From assembly GCA_036381835.1 (NCBI GenBank), contig DASVCA010000128.1:1-19952 (forward strand): a DNA stretch of 19,952 nucleotides, read 5' to 3'. Position numbers and translations under genes: made by a program. This stretch comes from DASULK01 sp036381835 (GTDB lineage: Bacteria > Actinomycetota > Actinomycetes > Mycobacteriales > Micromonosporaceae). This document shows, piece by piece, positions 1 to 6,845 of the stretch (positions within the stretch are counted from its first letter, which is position 1; every line of letters starts with the position of its first letter). The notes under the pieces are model-generated. The model did not search any database and was not told where the DNA came from. It saw nothing but the letters and a program-made list of their open reading frames with translations.

Positions 1-803
1 GGGGGGCGGCGCCGGGCCGGGCCGGCCGCGGTGTCGGCGTCGGACGGTGCCACCCCGCTGGTGATCGCCCCGACGGCCAGGCCGAGCCGTTCGGGAATCT
101 TGTTGATCGGGGTCGCGGTGACCACCAGCAGGCCGAAGACGAGCAGCAGCAGGAGCAACGGAACGGCCACCCACATGCTGACCAGTCCCGCCAGCGCCGC
201 GCCGACTCCCGCGCCGATGAGTCCGCCCGCGTAGTCGCGTTCCAGGTTGGTCGTGGGGTCCTGCCACAGGTGCAGCAGCCCGGCGGTGGCGAGGATGAGC
301 GCCGGCCAGCCGACCAGGCCGCGGCCCCGGTGTGCCGGTTCGCTCGGGGCGCGCATCAGCCGTACCGCGCCGATGGTCAGCAGCACCGGCAACGCGACCG
401 CGATCGCGCCGAGGAAGAGCCGGGCGGTGTCTGCGATCCGGGCGCCGAGCGGGCCGCCGGAGGAGAACCAGACGGAGACGGCGGTGAGGATGGCCAGGCC
501 GATCAGGAGCAGCCCGGCACCGTCGCGCCGGTGCTCCGGGTCGAGTTCCCGGGCGGTCGCCGCCTGCCGGCCGACCGTGCGCACCAGCCAGCCGACGCCG
601 TGGGCCAGGCCCATCCACAGTGCTCGGGCCGCCCGGCCCACCAGCACCGCCGGCCCGGGCCTGGTCGGTCGTCGGCGGGCGGGCGGGCGGGTCCGCGCCG
701 GGCTCTGCCGGGCGCGGGTGGTCTGCCGGGTACGCGCGCCGGCAGCACTTCGAGCCGGCGACGCGCTGCGCCGCCGGCTCGCCGGAGAGGTGCGGCCCGC
801 CAT
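1..803 (-). CDS. ftsK: DNA translocase FtsK, N-terminal part (runs off left edge)
   Basis: I translated the minus strand from the ATG at 803 and it stays open for 267 codons to the window edge. The first ~55 residues are basic and rich in Arg, Pro and Ala. Hydrophobic helices follow at about 97-113, 127-148 and 164-180, then a long hydrophobic stretch at about 193-230. A basic, Arg/Pro/Ala-rich linker begins after it. That is the layout of the membrane-anchoring N-terminal domain of FtsK/SpoIIIE translocases, which pump DNA at the division septum. The RecA-like motor and gamma domain would lie left of the window, so the name rests on the membrane domain and on the neighbourhood with rnj, dapA and thyX. 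A TACCGT hexamer (812-817) lies 8 bases before the ATG with no clear Shine-Dalgarno, so the mRNA may be leaderless. Another multi-helix membrane protein is possible but less likely. Confidence 0.75.
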   Translation of the reverse strand, partial: MAGRTSPASRRRSASPARSAAGARTRQTTRARQSPARTRPPARRRPTRPGPAVLVGRAARALWMGLAHGVGWLVRTVGRQAATARELDPEHRRDGAGLLLIGLAILTAVSVWFSSGGPLGARIADTARLFLGAIAVALPVLLTIGAVRLMRAPSEPAHRGRGLVGWPALILATAGLLHLWQDPTTNLERDYAGGLIGAGVGAALAGLVSMWVAVPLLLLLLVFGLLVVTATPINKIPERLGLAVGAITSGVAPSDADTAAGPARRRP

Positions 804-811
804 AGAGTCAT

Positions 812-817
812 ACGGTA
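812..817 (-). promoter_or_regulatory. Candidate -10 hexamer of the ftsK promoter
   Basis: TACCGT (TANNNT type) on the minus strand ends 8 bases before the ATG at 803. No purine-rich ribosome binding site lies between, which would suit a leaderless transcript. I see no convincing -35 box. The call rests on one hexamer. Confidence 0.25.
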
Positions 818-897
818 GCGGCGCGGTCGGCCGAACACCCGCTTTTGCGGTCCGTGTCCACCGCGCGACGACTGGCCAACCCGTGGAAGGGACGCCG

Positions 898-966
898 ATG
901 CCACCCCTCGGTGATGCCGCACTCCACACCGCAGTGTCCCGTGTGGAGGTGACTGGTGAGGCATGA
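898..966 (+). CDS. Possible 22-residue leader ORF upstream of the 378-aa gene
   Basis: An ATG at 898 is preceded by the purine-rich stretch GGAAGGGA (885-892) at a 5-base spacing, a credible ribosome binding site. The frame encodes 22 residues beginning MPPLGDAALH and stops at 964-966, overlapping the GTG start (956) of the next gene by 11 bases in a different frame. Ribosomes on it would pass through the hairpin at 922-948 that covers the downstream gene's Shine-Dalgarno, so it could couple or gate translation of that gene. The peptide has no recognisable family. It could be chance, since ORFs this short are common; the support is the start context and the overlap. Confidence 0.3.
   Translation: MPPLGDAALHTAVSRVEVTGEA
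922..948 (+). promoter_or_regulatory. Hairpin covering the ribosome binding site of the 378-aa gene
   Basis: CTCCACAC (922-929) and GTGTGGAG (941-948) are perfect inverted repeats around an 11-base loop. The right arm contains most of the GGAGG (945-949) that sits 6 bases before the GTG at 956, so folding would hide the ribosome binding site. As DNA the same repeat could instead be an operator. Confidence 0.45.
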
Positions 967-2092
967 GGAGCTGACCGAGGCGCTGGCGCGGGCCCGGGAC
1001 ATGCCGGACGGTCCCGGCCGCATCGCGGAGCTGGAGCGGATCATCGCGTACGCCGATGCCGCGGCGGACGCCCGGCTCGGGCTCGACGCCCGGTTCGAGC
1101 TGATCGCCGCGTTCAACGCGGGCGCCGAACGGTGGCGGATGCTGGCCCCGCTCGGCTGGTGCCGGACCGCGTTCGACCGTGACCCGGCGCTGTTCAGCGA
1201 CGCGGACACGCAGCGGTTGCGGCGGTACCAGCGGTGGGCGGTGGCGAGCATGCTCGGCACGTGCCGGATCGGGCTGGCGCAGACCCTGGCCACGCTGGAG
1301 GACATGGAACGGCGGCTGCGCAGCGGCGGGCACAGCCTGCGCGCGGTGTTCGGGCTGCGCTGCCGGATCGCCGACCACCTCGGCGACGAGGCGGCGGCCC
1401 GCGAGTGGCTGGGGCGCTGGCGGGCCGCGCCGCGCGACGAGCACAGCGACTGCGCCGGCTGCGAGGCGACGTGGCAGACCGCGCTGCTGGCCGGCTGGGG
1501 TGAGTGGGCGGAGGCGGTTCGGGCGGCCGAGCCGGTGCTGCAGGGCGTGCTCGGCTGCGTTCACCAACCGGAGGCGGCGCTGGCCGCGGTGATGGTGCCC
1601 TACCTGCGCCTCGGCCGGCACGAGGACGCCGGGCACGCGCACGTGCTGGCCTACCGGCGTCATCGGCAGGAACGCGACGGTTTCCCGTTCCTCGCCGACC
1701 ACCTGCGGTTCTGCGCGCTCACCGGGCACCTGGACCGCGGATTGGACCTCCTCGCCGAGCAGCTGGGGCGGCTGGACCGCCCGTACGACGACGTGTCGGC
1801 GATGGAGTTCGCCGCCGCCGGCGCCCTGGTCTGCCGGCTCGCCGCCGAGACCGACCTCGGTGGGCGGATCGTGCACCGCCCCGCCCACCGCGACCGCCCG
1901 GCCGCTGACCTGCCGGTGGCGGCCCTCGGTATCGACCTGCTGGCGGTCGCCGAGGACCTGGCCGGGCGGTTCGACGCCCGCAACGGCACCAACCACCAGT
2001 CCGGGCGGGTGGCGGCGTGGCTGGCGGTCCGGCCGGTGTGTGCGCCGGTGTCGCTGCCGGCGGCCGAGGCGGAGCACGATCCGGCTCGGTGA
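956..2092 (+). CDS. Hypothetical protein, 378 aa, helical-repeat-like
   Basis: I do not recognise this family. The GTG start at 956 is chosen because GGAGG (945-949) lies 6 bases upstream. The 378-residue product has no signal peptide or membrane helix. It is rich in Ala, Leu and Arg, in short amphipathic helices separated by turns (for example around 185-235 and 255-275), which suggests a TPR-like alpha-helical repeat fold. A cluster H163, C166, C169 (HSDCAGC) followed by C201 and H203 could bind a metal, but this is only a visual hint. It diverges from ftsK and converges on rnj, whose stop codon is 10 bases from its own, leaving no room for a separate terminator. Translation may be controlled by the hairpin at 922-948 and the leader ORF at 898-966. 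It could be a scaffold or part of a regulatory system; I assign no function. Confidence 0.8.
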   Translation: MRHEELTEALARARDMPDGPGRIAELERIIAYADAAADARLGLDARFELIAAFNAGAERWRMLAPLGWCRTAFDRDPALFSDADTQRLRRYQRWAVASMLGTCRIGLAQTLATLEDMERRLRSGGHSLRAVFGLRCRIADHLGDEAAAREWLGRWRAAPRDEHSDCAGCEATWQTALLAGWGEWAEAVRAAEPVLQGVLGCVHQPEAALAAVMVPYLRLGRHEDAGHAHVLAYRRHRQERDGFPFLADHLRFCALTGHLDRGLDLLAEQLGRLDRPYDDVSAMEFAAAGALVCRLAAETDLGGRIVHRPAHRDRPAADLPVAALGIDLLAVAEDLAGRFDARNGTNHQSGRVAAWLAVRPVCAPVSLPAAEAEHDPAR

Positions 2093-2102
2093 CCGGGCGG
2101 CG

Positions 2103-3791
2103 TCAGACCTCCACCACGGTGGGAAAGATCATCGGCCGGCGGCGGTAGGTGTCGTTGACCCAGCGCCCGACGGTGCGACGCACGATCTGCTGCAGCTGGT
2201 GCGGGTCGGTGATGCCTTCCACCGCGGCCCGGCCGAGCGCCTCCGTGATCAGCGGGATGAGCGGGTTGAACGCCTCCGGATCGGAGGAGAACCCCCGGGC
2301 GGAGACCACCGGGCCGCCCACCACCTTGCCGGTCACCGAGTCGACCACCACGGTCGCCGCGATGAAGCCGCCGTCGCCCAGGATGCGCCGCTCGGTGAGC
2401 AGGGACTCCTCCACGTCGCCGACCGCCAGCCCGTCCACGTAGACGTACCGGCTCTTCACGTGGCCGACCAGGCGGGCCTGCCCGTCGACCAGGTCCACCA
2501 CGTCGCCGTCCTCGCACAGCACGATCCGGTCCGCCGGGACGCCGGCCTCGATGCCGAGCCGGGCGTGTGCGCGCAGGTGCCGCCACTCGCCGTGCACCGG
2601 CATCAGGTTCCTGGGGCGGACGATGTTGAGCAGGTAGAGCAGCTCACCGGCGGGGGCGTGGCCGGAGACGTGCACCTTCGCGACGTCCTTGTGGATCACC
2701 ACCGCGCCGGCCCGGGACAGCTGGTTGATGACCCGGTAGACCGCCGTCTCGTTGCCGGGAACCAGCGAGCTGGCCAGCACCACCGTGTCACCGGGCTCGA
2801 CGGTGACGTGCCGGTGGTCGCCGGTGGCCATGCGGCCGAGCGCGCTCATCGGCTCGCCCTGCGACCCGGTGGACATGAGCACGATCCGGTCCGGCGGCAG
2901 AGTCGTGACCTCTTCCATCCCGACGACCAGGCCGGGTGGGATACGCAGCAGTCCGAGATCGCGGGCGATGCCCATGTTGCGCACCATGGAACGGCCGATG
3001 AACGCCACCTTCCGGCCGTGCTCGTGGGCGGAGTCGAGCACCTGCTGAACCCGGTGGACGTGGGAGGCGAACGACGCGACGATGATCCGCCCCCGCGCCT
3101 TGGCGAAGATCGAGTCGATCACCGGGCCGATGTCCCGTTCGGGGGAGACGAAGCCGGGGGTCTCCGCGTTGGTGGAGTCCGACAGCAGCAGGTCGACGCC
3201 CTCCGCCCCGAGCCGGGCGAACCCGGCCAGGTCGGTGATCCGACCGTCCAACGGCAGCTGGTCCATCTTGAAGTCGCCGGTGTGCAGCACCAGGCCGGCC
3301 GGGGTGCGGATGGCCACCGCGAGGGCGTCGGGAATGGAGTGGTTGACCGCGAAGAACTCGCACTCGAACGGGCCGAGCTGCTCCCGCTGTCCCTCCCGGA
3401 CCGTGTAGGTGTAGGGCTGGATGCGCCGTTCGGCGAGTTTCGCCTCCACGAGGGCGAGCGTGAACTGGGAGCCGACCAGCGGGATGTCGGGCTTGTGGGC
3501 CAGCAGGTACGGCACCGCGCCGATGTGGTCCTCGTGGCCGTGGGTGAGCACGATCGCCTGCACGTGGTCGAGCCGGTCGAGGATCGGCTCGAAATCCGGC
3601 AGGATCAGGTCGACGCCGGGCTGGTCCACGTCGGGGAAGAGCACCCCGCAGTCGACGATGAGGAGCTTGCCGTCGTATTCGAAGACCGTCATATTGCGGC
3701 CGATCGCCCCGAGACCGCCCAGCGGAATGATCCGCAGCCCACCCGCCGGCAGCGGCGGTGGCGGGGCCAGGTTCACGTGCGGCTGACTCAT
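2103..3791 (-). CDS. rnj: Ribonuclease J
   Basis: This 562-residue protein is a metallo-beta-lactamase/beta-CASP ribonuclease that matures and degrades RNA with endo- and 5'-exonuclease activity. The zinc motif HGHEDH is at 84-89, preceded by the fold's usual IVDCGVLFPD segment. Further metal-site and beta-CASP signatures follow (NHSIPD, HTGDFK, SDSTNAE), then VSGHAPAGELL and PVHGEWRHL. The length fits full-size bacterial RNase J. The start at 3791 is chosen because AAAGGAAGG lies just upstream and conserved sequence begins soon after; the open frame continues further upstream without a matching site. It lies 28 bases downstream of dapA on the same strand, an arrangement common in actinobacteria, and probably forms an operon with it. 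The call is secure at family level. Confidence 0.95.
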   Translation of the reverse strand: MSQPHVNLAPPPPLPAGGLRIIPLGGLGAIGRNMTVFEYDGKLLIVDCGVLFPDVDQPGVDLILPDFEPILDRLDHVQAIVLTHGHEDHIGAVPYLLAHKPDIPLVGSQFTLALVEAKLAERRIQPYTYTVREGQREQLGPFECEFFAVNHSIPDALAVAIRTPAGLVLHTGDFKMDQLPLDGRITDLAGFARLGAEGVDLLLSDSTNAETPGFVSPERDIGPVIDSIFAKARGRIIVASFASHVHRVQQVLDSAHEHGRKVAFIGRSMVRNMGIARDLGLLRIPPGLVVGMEEVTTLPPDRIVLMSTGSQGEPMSALGRMATGDHRHVTVEPGDTVVLASSLVPGNETAVYRVINQLSRAGAVVIHKDVAKVHVSGHAPAGELLYLLNIVRPRNLMPVHGEWRHLRAHARLGIEAGVPADRIVLCEDGDVVDLVDGQARLVGHVKSRYVYVDGLAVGDVEESLLTERRILGDGGFIAATVVVDSVTGKVVGGPVVSARGFSSDPEAFNPLIPLITEALGRAAVEGITDPHQLQQIVRRTVGRWVNDTYRRRPMIFPTVVEV

Positions 3792-3819
3792 GCCTTCCTT
3801 TCGATCGGTTCGGAGCGGA

Positions 3820-4737
3820 TCACGGCAGCGGCACACCCGCTGCGGCGCAGTCCCGGCGCAGCTGCTCGACCTCCGCGTCGGTGGCGTCCACCAGAGGCGG
3901 CCGTACCGGTCCGGCCGGCAGGCCGAGGGCGGTCATGGCCGCCTTGACCAGGATCGTGCCCTGGGTGCGGAAGATCCCGGTGAAGATCGGCAGCAGCTGC
4001 CGGTGCAGCGTCCGCGCCCGGTCGACATCGCCGCGCTCGTACGCCTCGATCATCTGCTTCGCCTGCGTCCCGCACAGGTGGGTGGAGGTGCCGACCAATC
4101 CGACCGCGCCGACCGACAGCAGCGGCAGGGTCAACGCGTCCTCGCCGCTGTAGACGGCGAGATCGGATCGGCTGAGCACCCAGGAGGTGGCCGTCAGGTC
4201 GCCCTTGGCGTCCTTGACCGCGACGATGCGCTCGTGCTCGGCAAGCCGGACCAGGGTCTCGGTGGCGATCGGGACACCGGCGCGGTGCGGGATGTCGTAG
4301 AGCATGACCGGCAGACCGGTGGCGTCGGCGACCGCGGTGAAGTGACGCAGCAGGCCGGTCTGCGGCGGCTTGTTGTAATAGGGCGTCACGACCAGCAGCC
4401 CGTGGGCGCCGGCTTTCTCCGCCCGGGCGGCGAGCTCCACGGTGTGGCGGGTGTCGTTCGTGCCGACCCCCGCGACGATGGCGGCCCGGTCCCCCACCGC
4501 CTCCACCACCGCTCGGACCAGGCGTTCCTTCTCCGCGTCGGTGGTGGTCGGTGACTCACCCGTGGTGCCGTTGATCACCAAGGCGTCGTTGCCCTGCTCG
4601 TCGACGAGATGGGTGGCGAGCCGGGCCGCGCCGTCGAGATCGAGTTCGCCGTCCCTGGTGAACGGCGTGACCATGGCCGTCACCAGACGGCCGAAGGGGC
4701 GGGGCCGACCGTCGCCGGCGTGCTGGACGTGGGTCAT
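3820..4737 (-). CDS. dapA: 4-hydroxy-tetrahydrodipicolinate synthase
   Basis: DapA condenses pyruvate with aspartate semialdehyde, the first committed step towards diaminopimelate and lysine, in the cytoplasm. The 305-residue product shows the family features: GTTGE at 57-61 (pyruvate pocket), PYYNKP at 119-124, YDIP at 147-150 and Schiff-base Lys175 in AVKDAKGD. The length is typical of the TIM-barrel family. The ATG at 4737 follows a TAAGTT hexamer by 7 bases with no Shine-Dalgarno, so the message may be leaderless. It lies between thyX (51 bases upstream) and rnj (28 bases downstream), all on the minus strand. Other members of the DapA/NanA superfamily cannot be fully excluded, but the motifs and the context favour DapA. 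Confidence 0.93.
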   Translation of the reverse strand: MTHVQHAGDGRPRPFGRLVTAMVTPFTRDGELDLDGAARLATHLVDEQGNDALVINGTTGESPTTTDAEKERLVRAVVEAVGDRAAIVAGVGTNDTRHTVELAARAEKAGAHGLLVVTPYYNKPPQTGLLRHFTAVADATGLPVMLYDIPHRAGVPIATETLVRLAEHERIVAVKDAKGDLTATSWVLSRSDLAVYSGEDALTLPLLSVGAVGLVGTSTHLCGTQAKQMIEAYERGDVDRARTLHRQLLPIFTGIFRTQGTILVKAAMTALGLPAGPVRPPLVDATDAEVEQLRRDCAAAGVPLP

Positions 4738-4744
4738 GCCGACA

Positions 4745-4750
4745 AACTTA
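4745..4750 (-). promoter_or_regulatory. Candidate -10 hexamer, leaderless dapA start
   Basis: TAAGTT on the minus strand lies exactly 7 bases before the dapA ATG, so transcription would begin at or next to the A of the ATG. No Shine-Dalgarno is present. The -35 region is not obvious. Confidence 0.4.
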
Positions 4751-4788
4751 TCGGACGAACGCCGCGCGACCGAGGTGGAAGGGACGGC

Positions 4789-5541
4789 TCAGGAACGCTC
4801 GGCGTAGGGGCTGGCGGCCACCTCGGTGCCGTCGGGCAGCTTGCTGATCTCAAAATCGGCGAAGACGTTCGGCGCGACCCGCTGCAGCTGACGCAGGCAC
4901 TCAACGGCGATCTCGCGGATCTCCACGTCGGCGTGCTCGGTGGCCCGCAGCGCGATGAAGTGCCGCCAGGCCCGGTAATTGCCGGTGACCACGATCCGCG
5001 TCTCGGTCGCGTTCGGCAGGACCGCGCGGGCCGCCTGGCGGGCCTGCTTGCGCCGCAGCGTCGGATTCGGCTCGTCCGCGAACCGTCGCTCCAGCCCCTC
5101 CAGCAGTTCCGTGTACGCCCGCACGCTCGCCTCGGCCGCCGCCACGAACCTCTCGTGCAACTGCGGGTCCTCGGCGATCACCGTCGGCTCCACCATGGCG
5201 GCGTCGCGCTCCGGCACGTAGCGCTGGGACAACTGAGAGTACGAGAAGTGCCGGTGACGGATCAGCTCGTGGGTGAACGACCGGGACACCCCGGTCAGGT
5301 AGAAGGTGACGCTGCCGTGTTCGAGCACGGACAGGTGCCCGACCTCGAGGATGTGCGCCAGGTAGCCGGCGTTGGTCGCGGTGGCCGGGTTGGGCTTGTG
5401 CCACGACTGGTAGCAGGCTCGGCCGGCGAACTCGGCGAGCGCCTGGCCGCCCTCGGCGTCGGTCGACCACGGCACGTCGGCGGGGGGCTCGAAGTGGGTC
5501 CACGCGATGAGCCTGACCTGCGGGCGCACGATTTCCGGCAT
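4789..5541 (-). CDS. thyX: Flavin-dependent thymidylate synthase ThyX
   Basis: ThyX makes dTMP from dUMP using FAD, NAD(P)H and methylene-tetrahydrofolate. The 250-residue length is typical. The ThyX signature RHRxxSxxxxSxR is present as RHRHFSYSQLSQR at 95-107, and the C-terminal part holds the RxVLPNATET segment typical of the family. The start at 5541 is favoured because conserved sequence begins shortly after it and TACAGT lies exactly 7 bases upstream, suggesting a leaderless mRNA. The gene lies 50 bases downstream of the last gene of the RiPP cluster on the same strand, so readthrough from that operon is possible unless a terminator acts in the gap; I see no strong one. It is a core gene and marks the cluster's left border. 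Confidence 0.95.
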   Translation of the reverse strand: MPEIVRPQVRLIAWTHFEPPADVPWSTDAEGGQALAEFAGRACYQSWHKPNPATATNAGYLAHILEVGHLSVLEHGSVTFYLTGVSRSFTHELIRHRHFSYSQLSQRYVPERDAAMVEPTVIAEDPQLHERFVAAAEASVRAYTELLEGLERRFADEPNPTLRRKQARQAARAVLPNATETRIVVTGNYRAWRHFIALRATEHADVEIREIAVECLRQLQRVAPNVFADFEISKLPDGTEVAASPYAERS

Positions 5542-5548
5542 GGCGGCA

Positions 5549-5554
5549 ACTGTA
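5549..5554 (-). promoter_or_regulatory. Candidate -10 hexamer, leaderless thyX start
   Basis: TACAGT on the minus strand ends 7 bases before the thyX ATG, with no Shine-Dalgarno between. The spacing equals that seen at dapA, which strengthens the idea that both messages begin at the start codon. No clear -35 box. Confidence 0.4.
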
Positions 5555-5591
5555 GTTGACCGCCGAAGCCGCGCTCGGGCGGGCCGTGCCG

Positions 5592-6845
5592 TCAGGCCGT
5601 GGACGTGGTGGTCTGCCCGCCGGATGCCCCGGCGCGCCGACGCCGGGCCCGGCGCACCGCGTAGACGAGGAAGAGAGTGACCAGCACCCCCTCGGTCGCC
5701 AGGATGAGCACCGCCCAGACCGGGCCGACCCACACCCGCAGCGAGCCGTACCAGAGCCGGACCAGCAGGGTGAGCACCGTGCCGGCGAAGGCGACGGTGG
5801 CCAGCCCGTACAGGCCGTACGCGATCCGGTCGCGCCGCTGGTAGCCGGCGACGGCGGCGGGACCGCCGCGCAGCAGCCGCTGCCAGAAGCGGTACGTGTC
5901 CCCCCGCAGATCGACCAGATTGAGTGCGTGGGTCAGCATGTAGTACCCGTCGAGCCGCAGGAAGGGCACCAGGTTGACGGCGGCGGTGACCGCGCCGAAC
6001 AGCAGGATCGTGCCGGCCAGGTCACGCACCGGCCCGTCGGGCGCGAGCAGCCAGAGCACGGCGAACGGAACCACGACGAGCAGGGTGGAGAAGACCCCGG
6101 CGAACGCCGTGGCGACCCGCCGCCGCCGCGACAGCAGCACCACGTCGTCGACGTTGCAGTAGGCGCCGAGCAGCGGGAACCGCCACAGCAGACCGATCTC
6201 CCGCACCTGTCCGCCGAATCGCCAGCAGGTAAGACCGTGGGCGCACTCGTGCACGAAGACGATCACCCAGGCGGTCGGCAGCGCCAGCAGCATCGGCAGC
6301 ACCGCGCTGCGGCTTGCGCCGACCGCCTCGACGAGTTCGCGCCAGTGGTAGCCCACGAAGCCGAGGAGGACCGCGCAGATCACCAGCGCGGGCCCCACGA
6401 ACCACCAACTGAACAGGGCGGACAGGTGCGGTCCGACCCGGTCGAACAGTCGCTGCGGATCGAACAGGGGCACCCGCGCCAGCAGCAGGGTCCGCCGGTT
6501 GCGGGCCGCCTCCCGGGCCGCAGCCTCGGCCGCCTCGGCCAGCGCGGCCGAGTCGTCGGAGCCGGCGAGCAGCCGGCGCTGGTACAACATGGCGAAGACC
6601 TGCCGCCAGCTCTCCGGGCCGAGCCGGCGACCGAACGTCTGGGCGTACTCGGCACCGATCTCCTCGGTGCTGCGCTGCCCGTCCATCCGGCTGAGCAGGA
6701 AGTGCTCCCGTGGGCCGATGCGGTAGTAGCGGCCGGTTACCGGATCCTTGACGTGGTGGACGACCCCGTCCGCGCGGCGCTGTGCCGGCCCGAGCACGAC
6801 CTCGGGCCGCAGCCGTGGCCGCAGTGGCAGCTCCACCGTGGTCAT
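5592..6845 (-). CDS. Membrane M50-type zinc metalloprotease with PqqD-like N-terminus
   Basis: The 417-residue protein has two parts. Residues ~20-95 resemble the PqqD/RRE fold (HHVKDPVTGRYYRIG, then LSRMDGQRSTEEI), a module that in RiPP enzymes binds leader peptides. The rest has several membrane helices (about 146-166, 180-200, 247-268, 278-298, 341-363, 371-395), the zinc-protease motif HECAH at 199-203 inside a helix, and NLVPFLRLDGYY at 291-302, the partner motif of site-2-protease-like M50 enzymes. The C-terminus is basic. The ATG overlaps the stop of the upstream gene in an ATGA junction (6842-6845), so the two are translationally coupled. As last gene of the RiPP operon it is a good candidate for cutting the leader from the modified precursor at the membrane; that role is inferred. 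A role in self-protection or in a transport complex is also possible. Confidence 0.85.
   Translation of the reverse strand: MTTVELPLRPRLRPEVVLGPAQRRADGVVHHVKDPVTGRYYRIGPREHFLLSRMDGQRSTEEIGAEYAQTFGRRLGPESWRQVFAMLYQRRLLAGSDDSAALAEAAEAAAREAARNRRTLLLARVPLFDPQRLFDRVGPHLSALFSWWFVGPALVICAVLLGFVGYHWRELVEAVGASRSAVLPMLLALPTAWVIVFVHECAHGLTCWRFGGQVREIGLLWRFPLLGAYCNVDDVVLLSRRRRVATAFAGVFSTLLVVVPFAVLWLLAPDGPVRDLAGTILLFGAVTAAVNLVPFLRLDGYYMLTHALNLVDLRGDTYRFWQRLLRGGPAAVAGYQRRDRIAYGLYGLATVAFAGTVLTLLVRLWYGSLRVWVGPVWAVLILATEGVLVTLFLVYAVRRARRRRAGASGGQTTTSTA

Noticed and set aside
503..2077. Long minus-strand open frame opposite the 378-residue gene
   Set aside because: Its tail overlaps the real ftsK frame out of register and its sequence is Arg/Pro/Gln-rich with no domains. 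The plus-strand gene has a proper ribosome site and protein-like composition.
1860..3947. Long plus-strand open frame (about 695 codons) opposite rnj
   Set aside because: RNase J on the minus strand has catalytic motifs and a ribosome site. The plus frame is a shadow of high-GC codon bias, rich in His, Asp, Val and Arg with no known motif.
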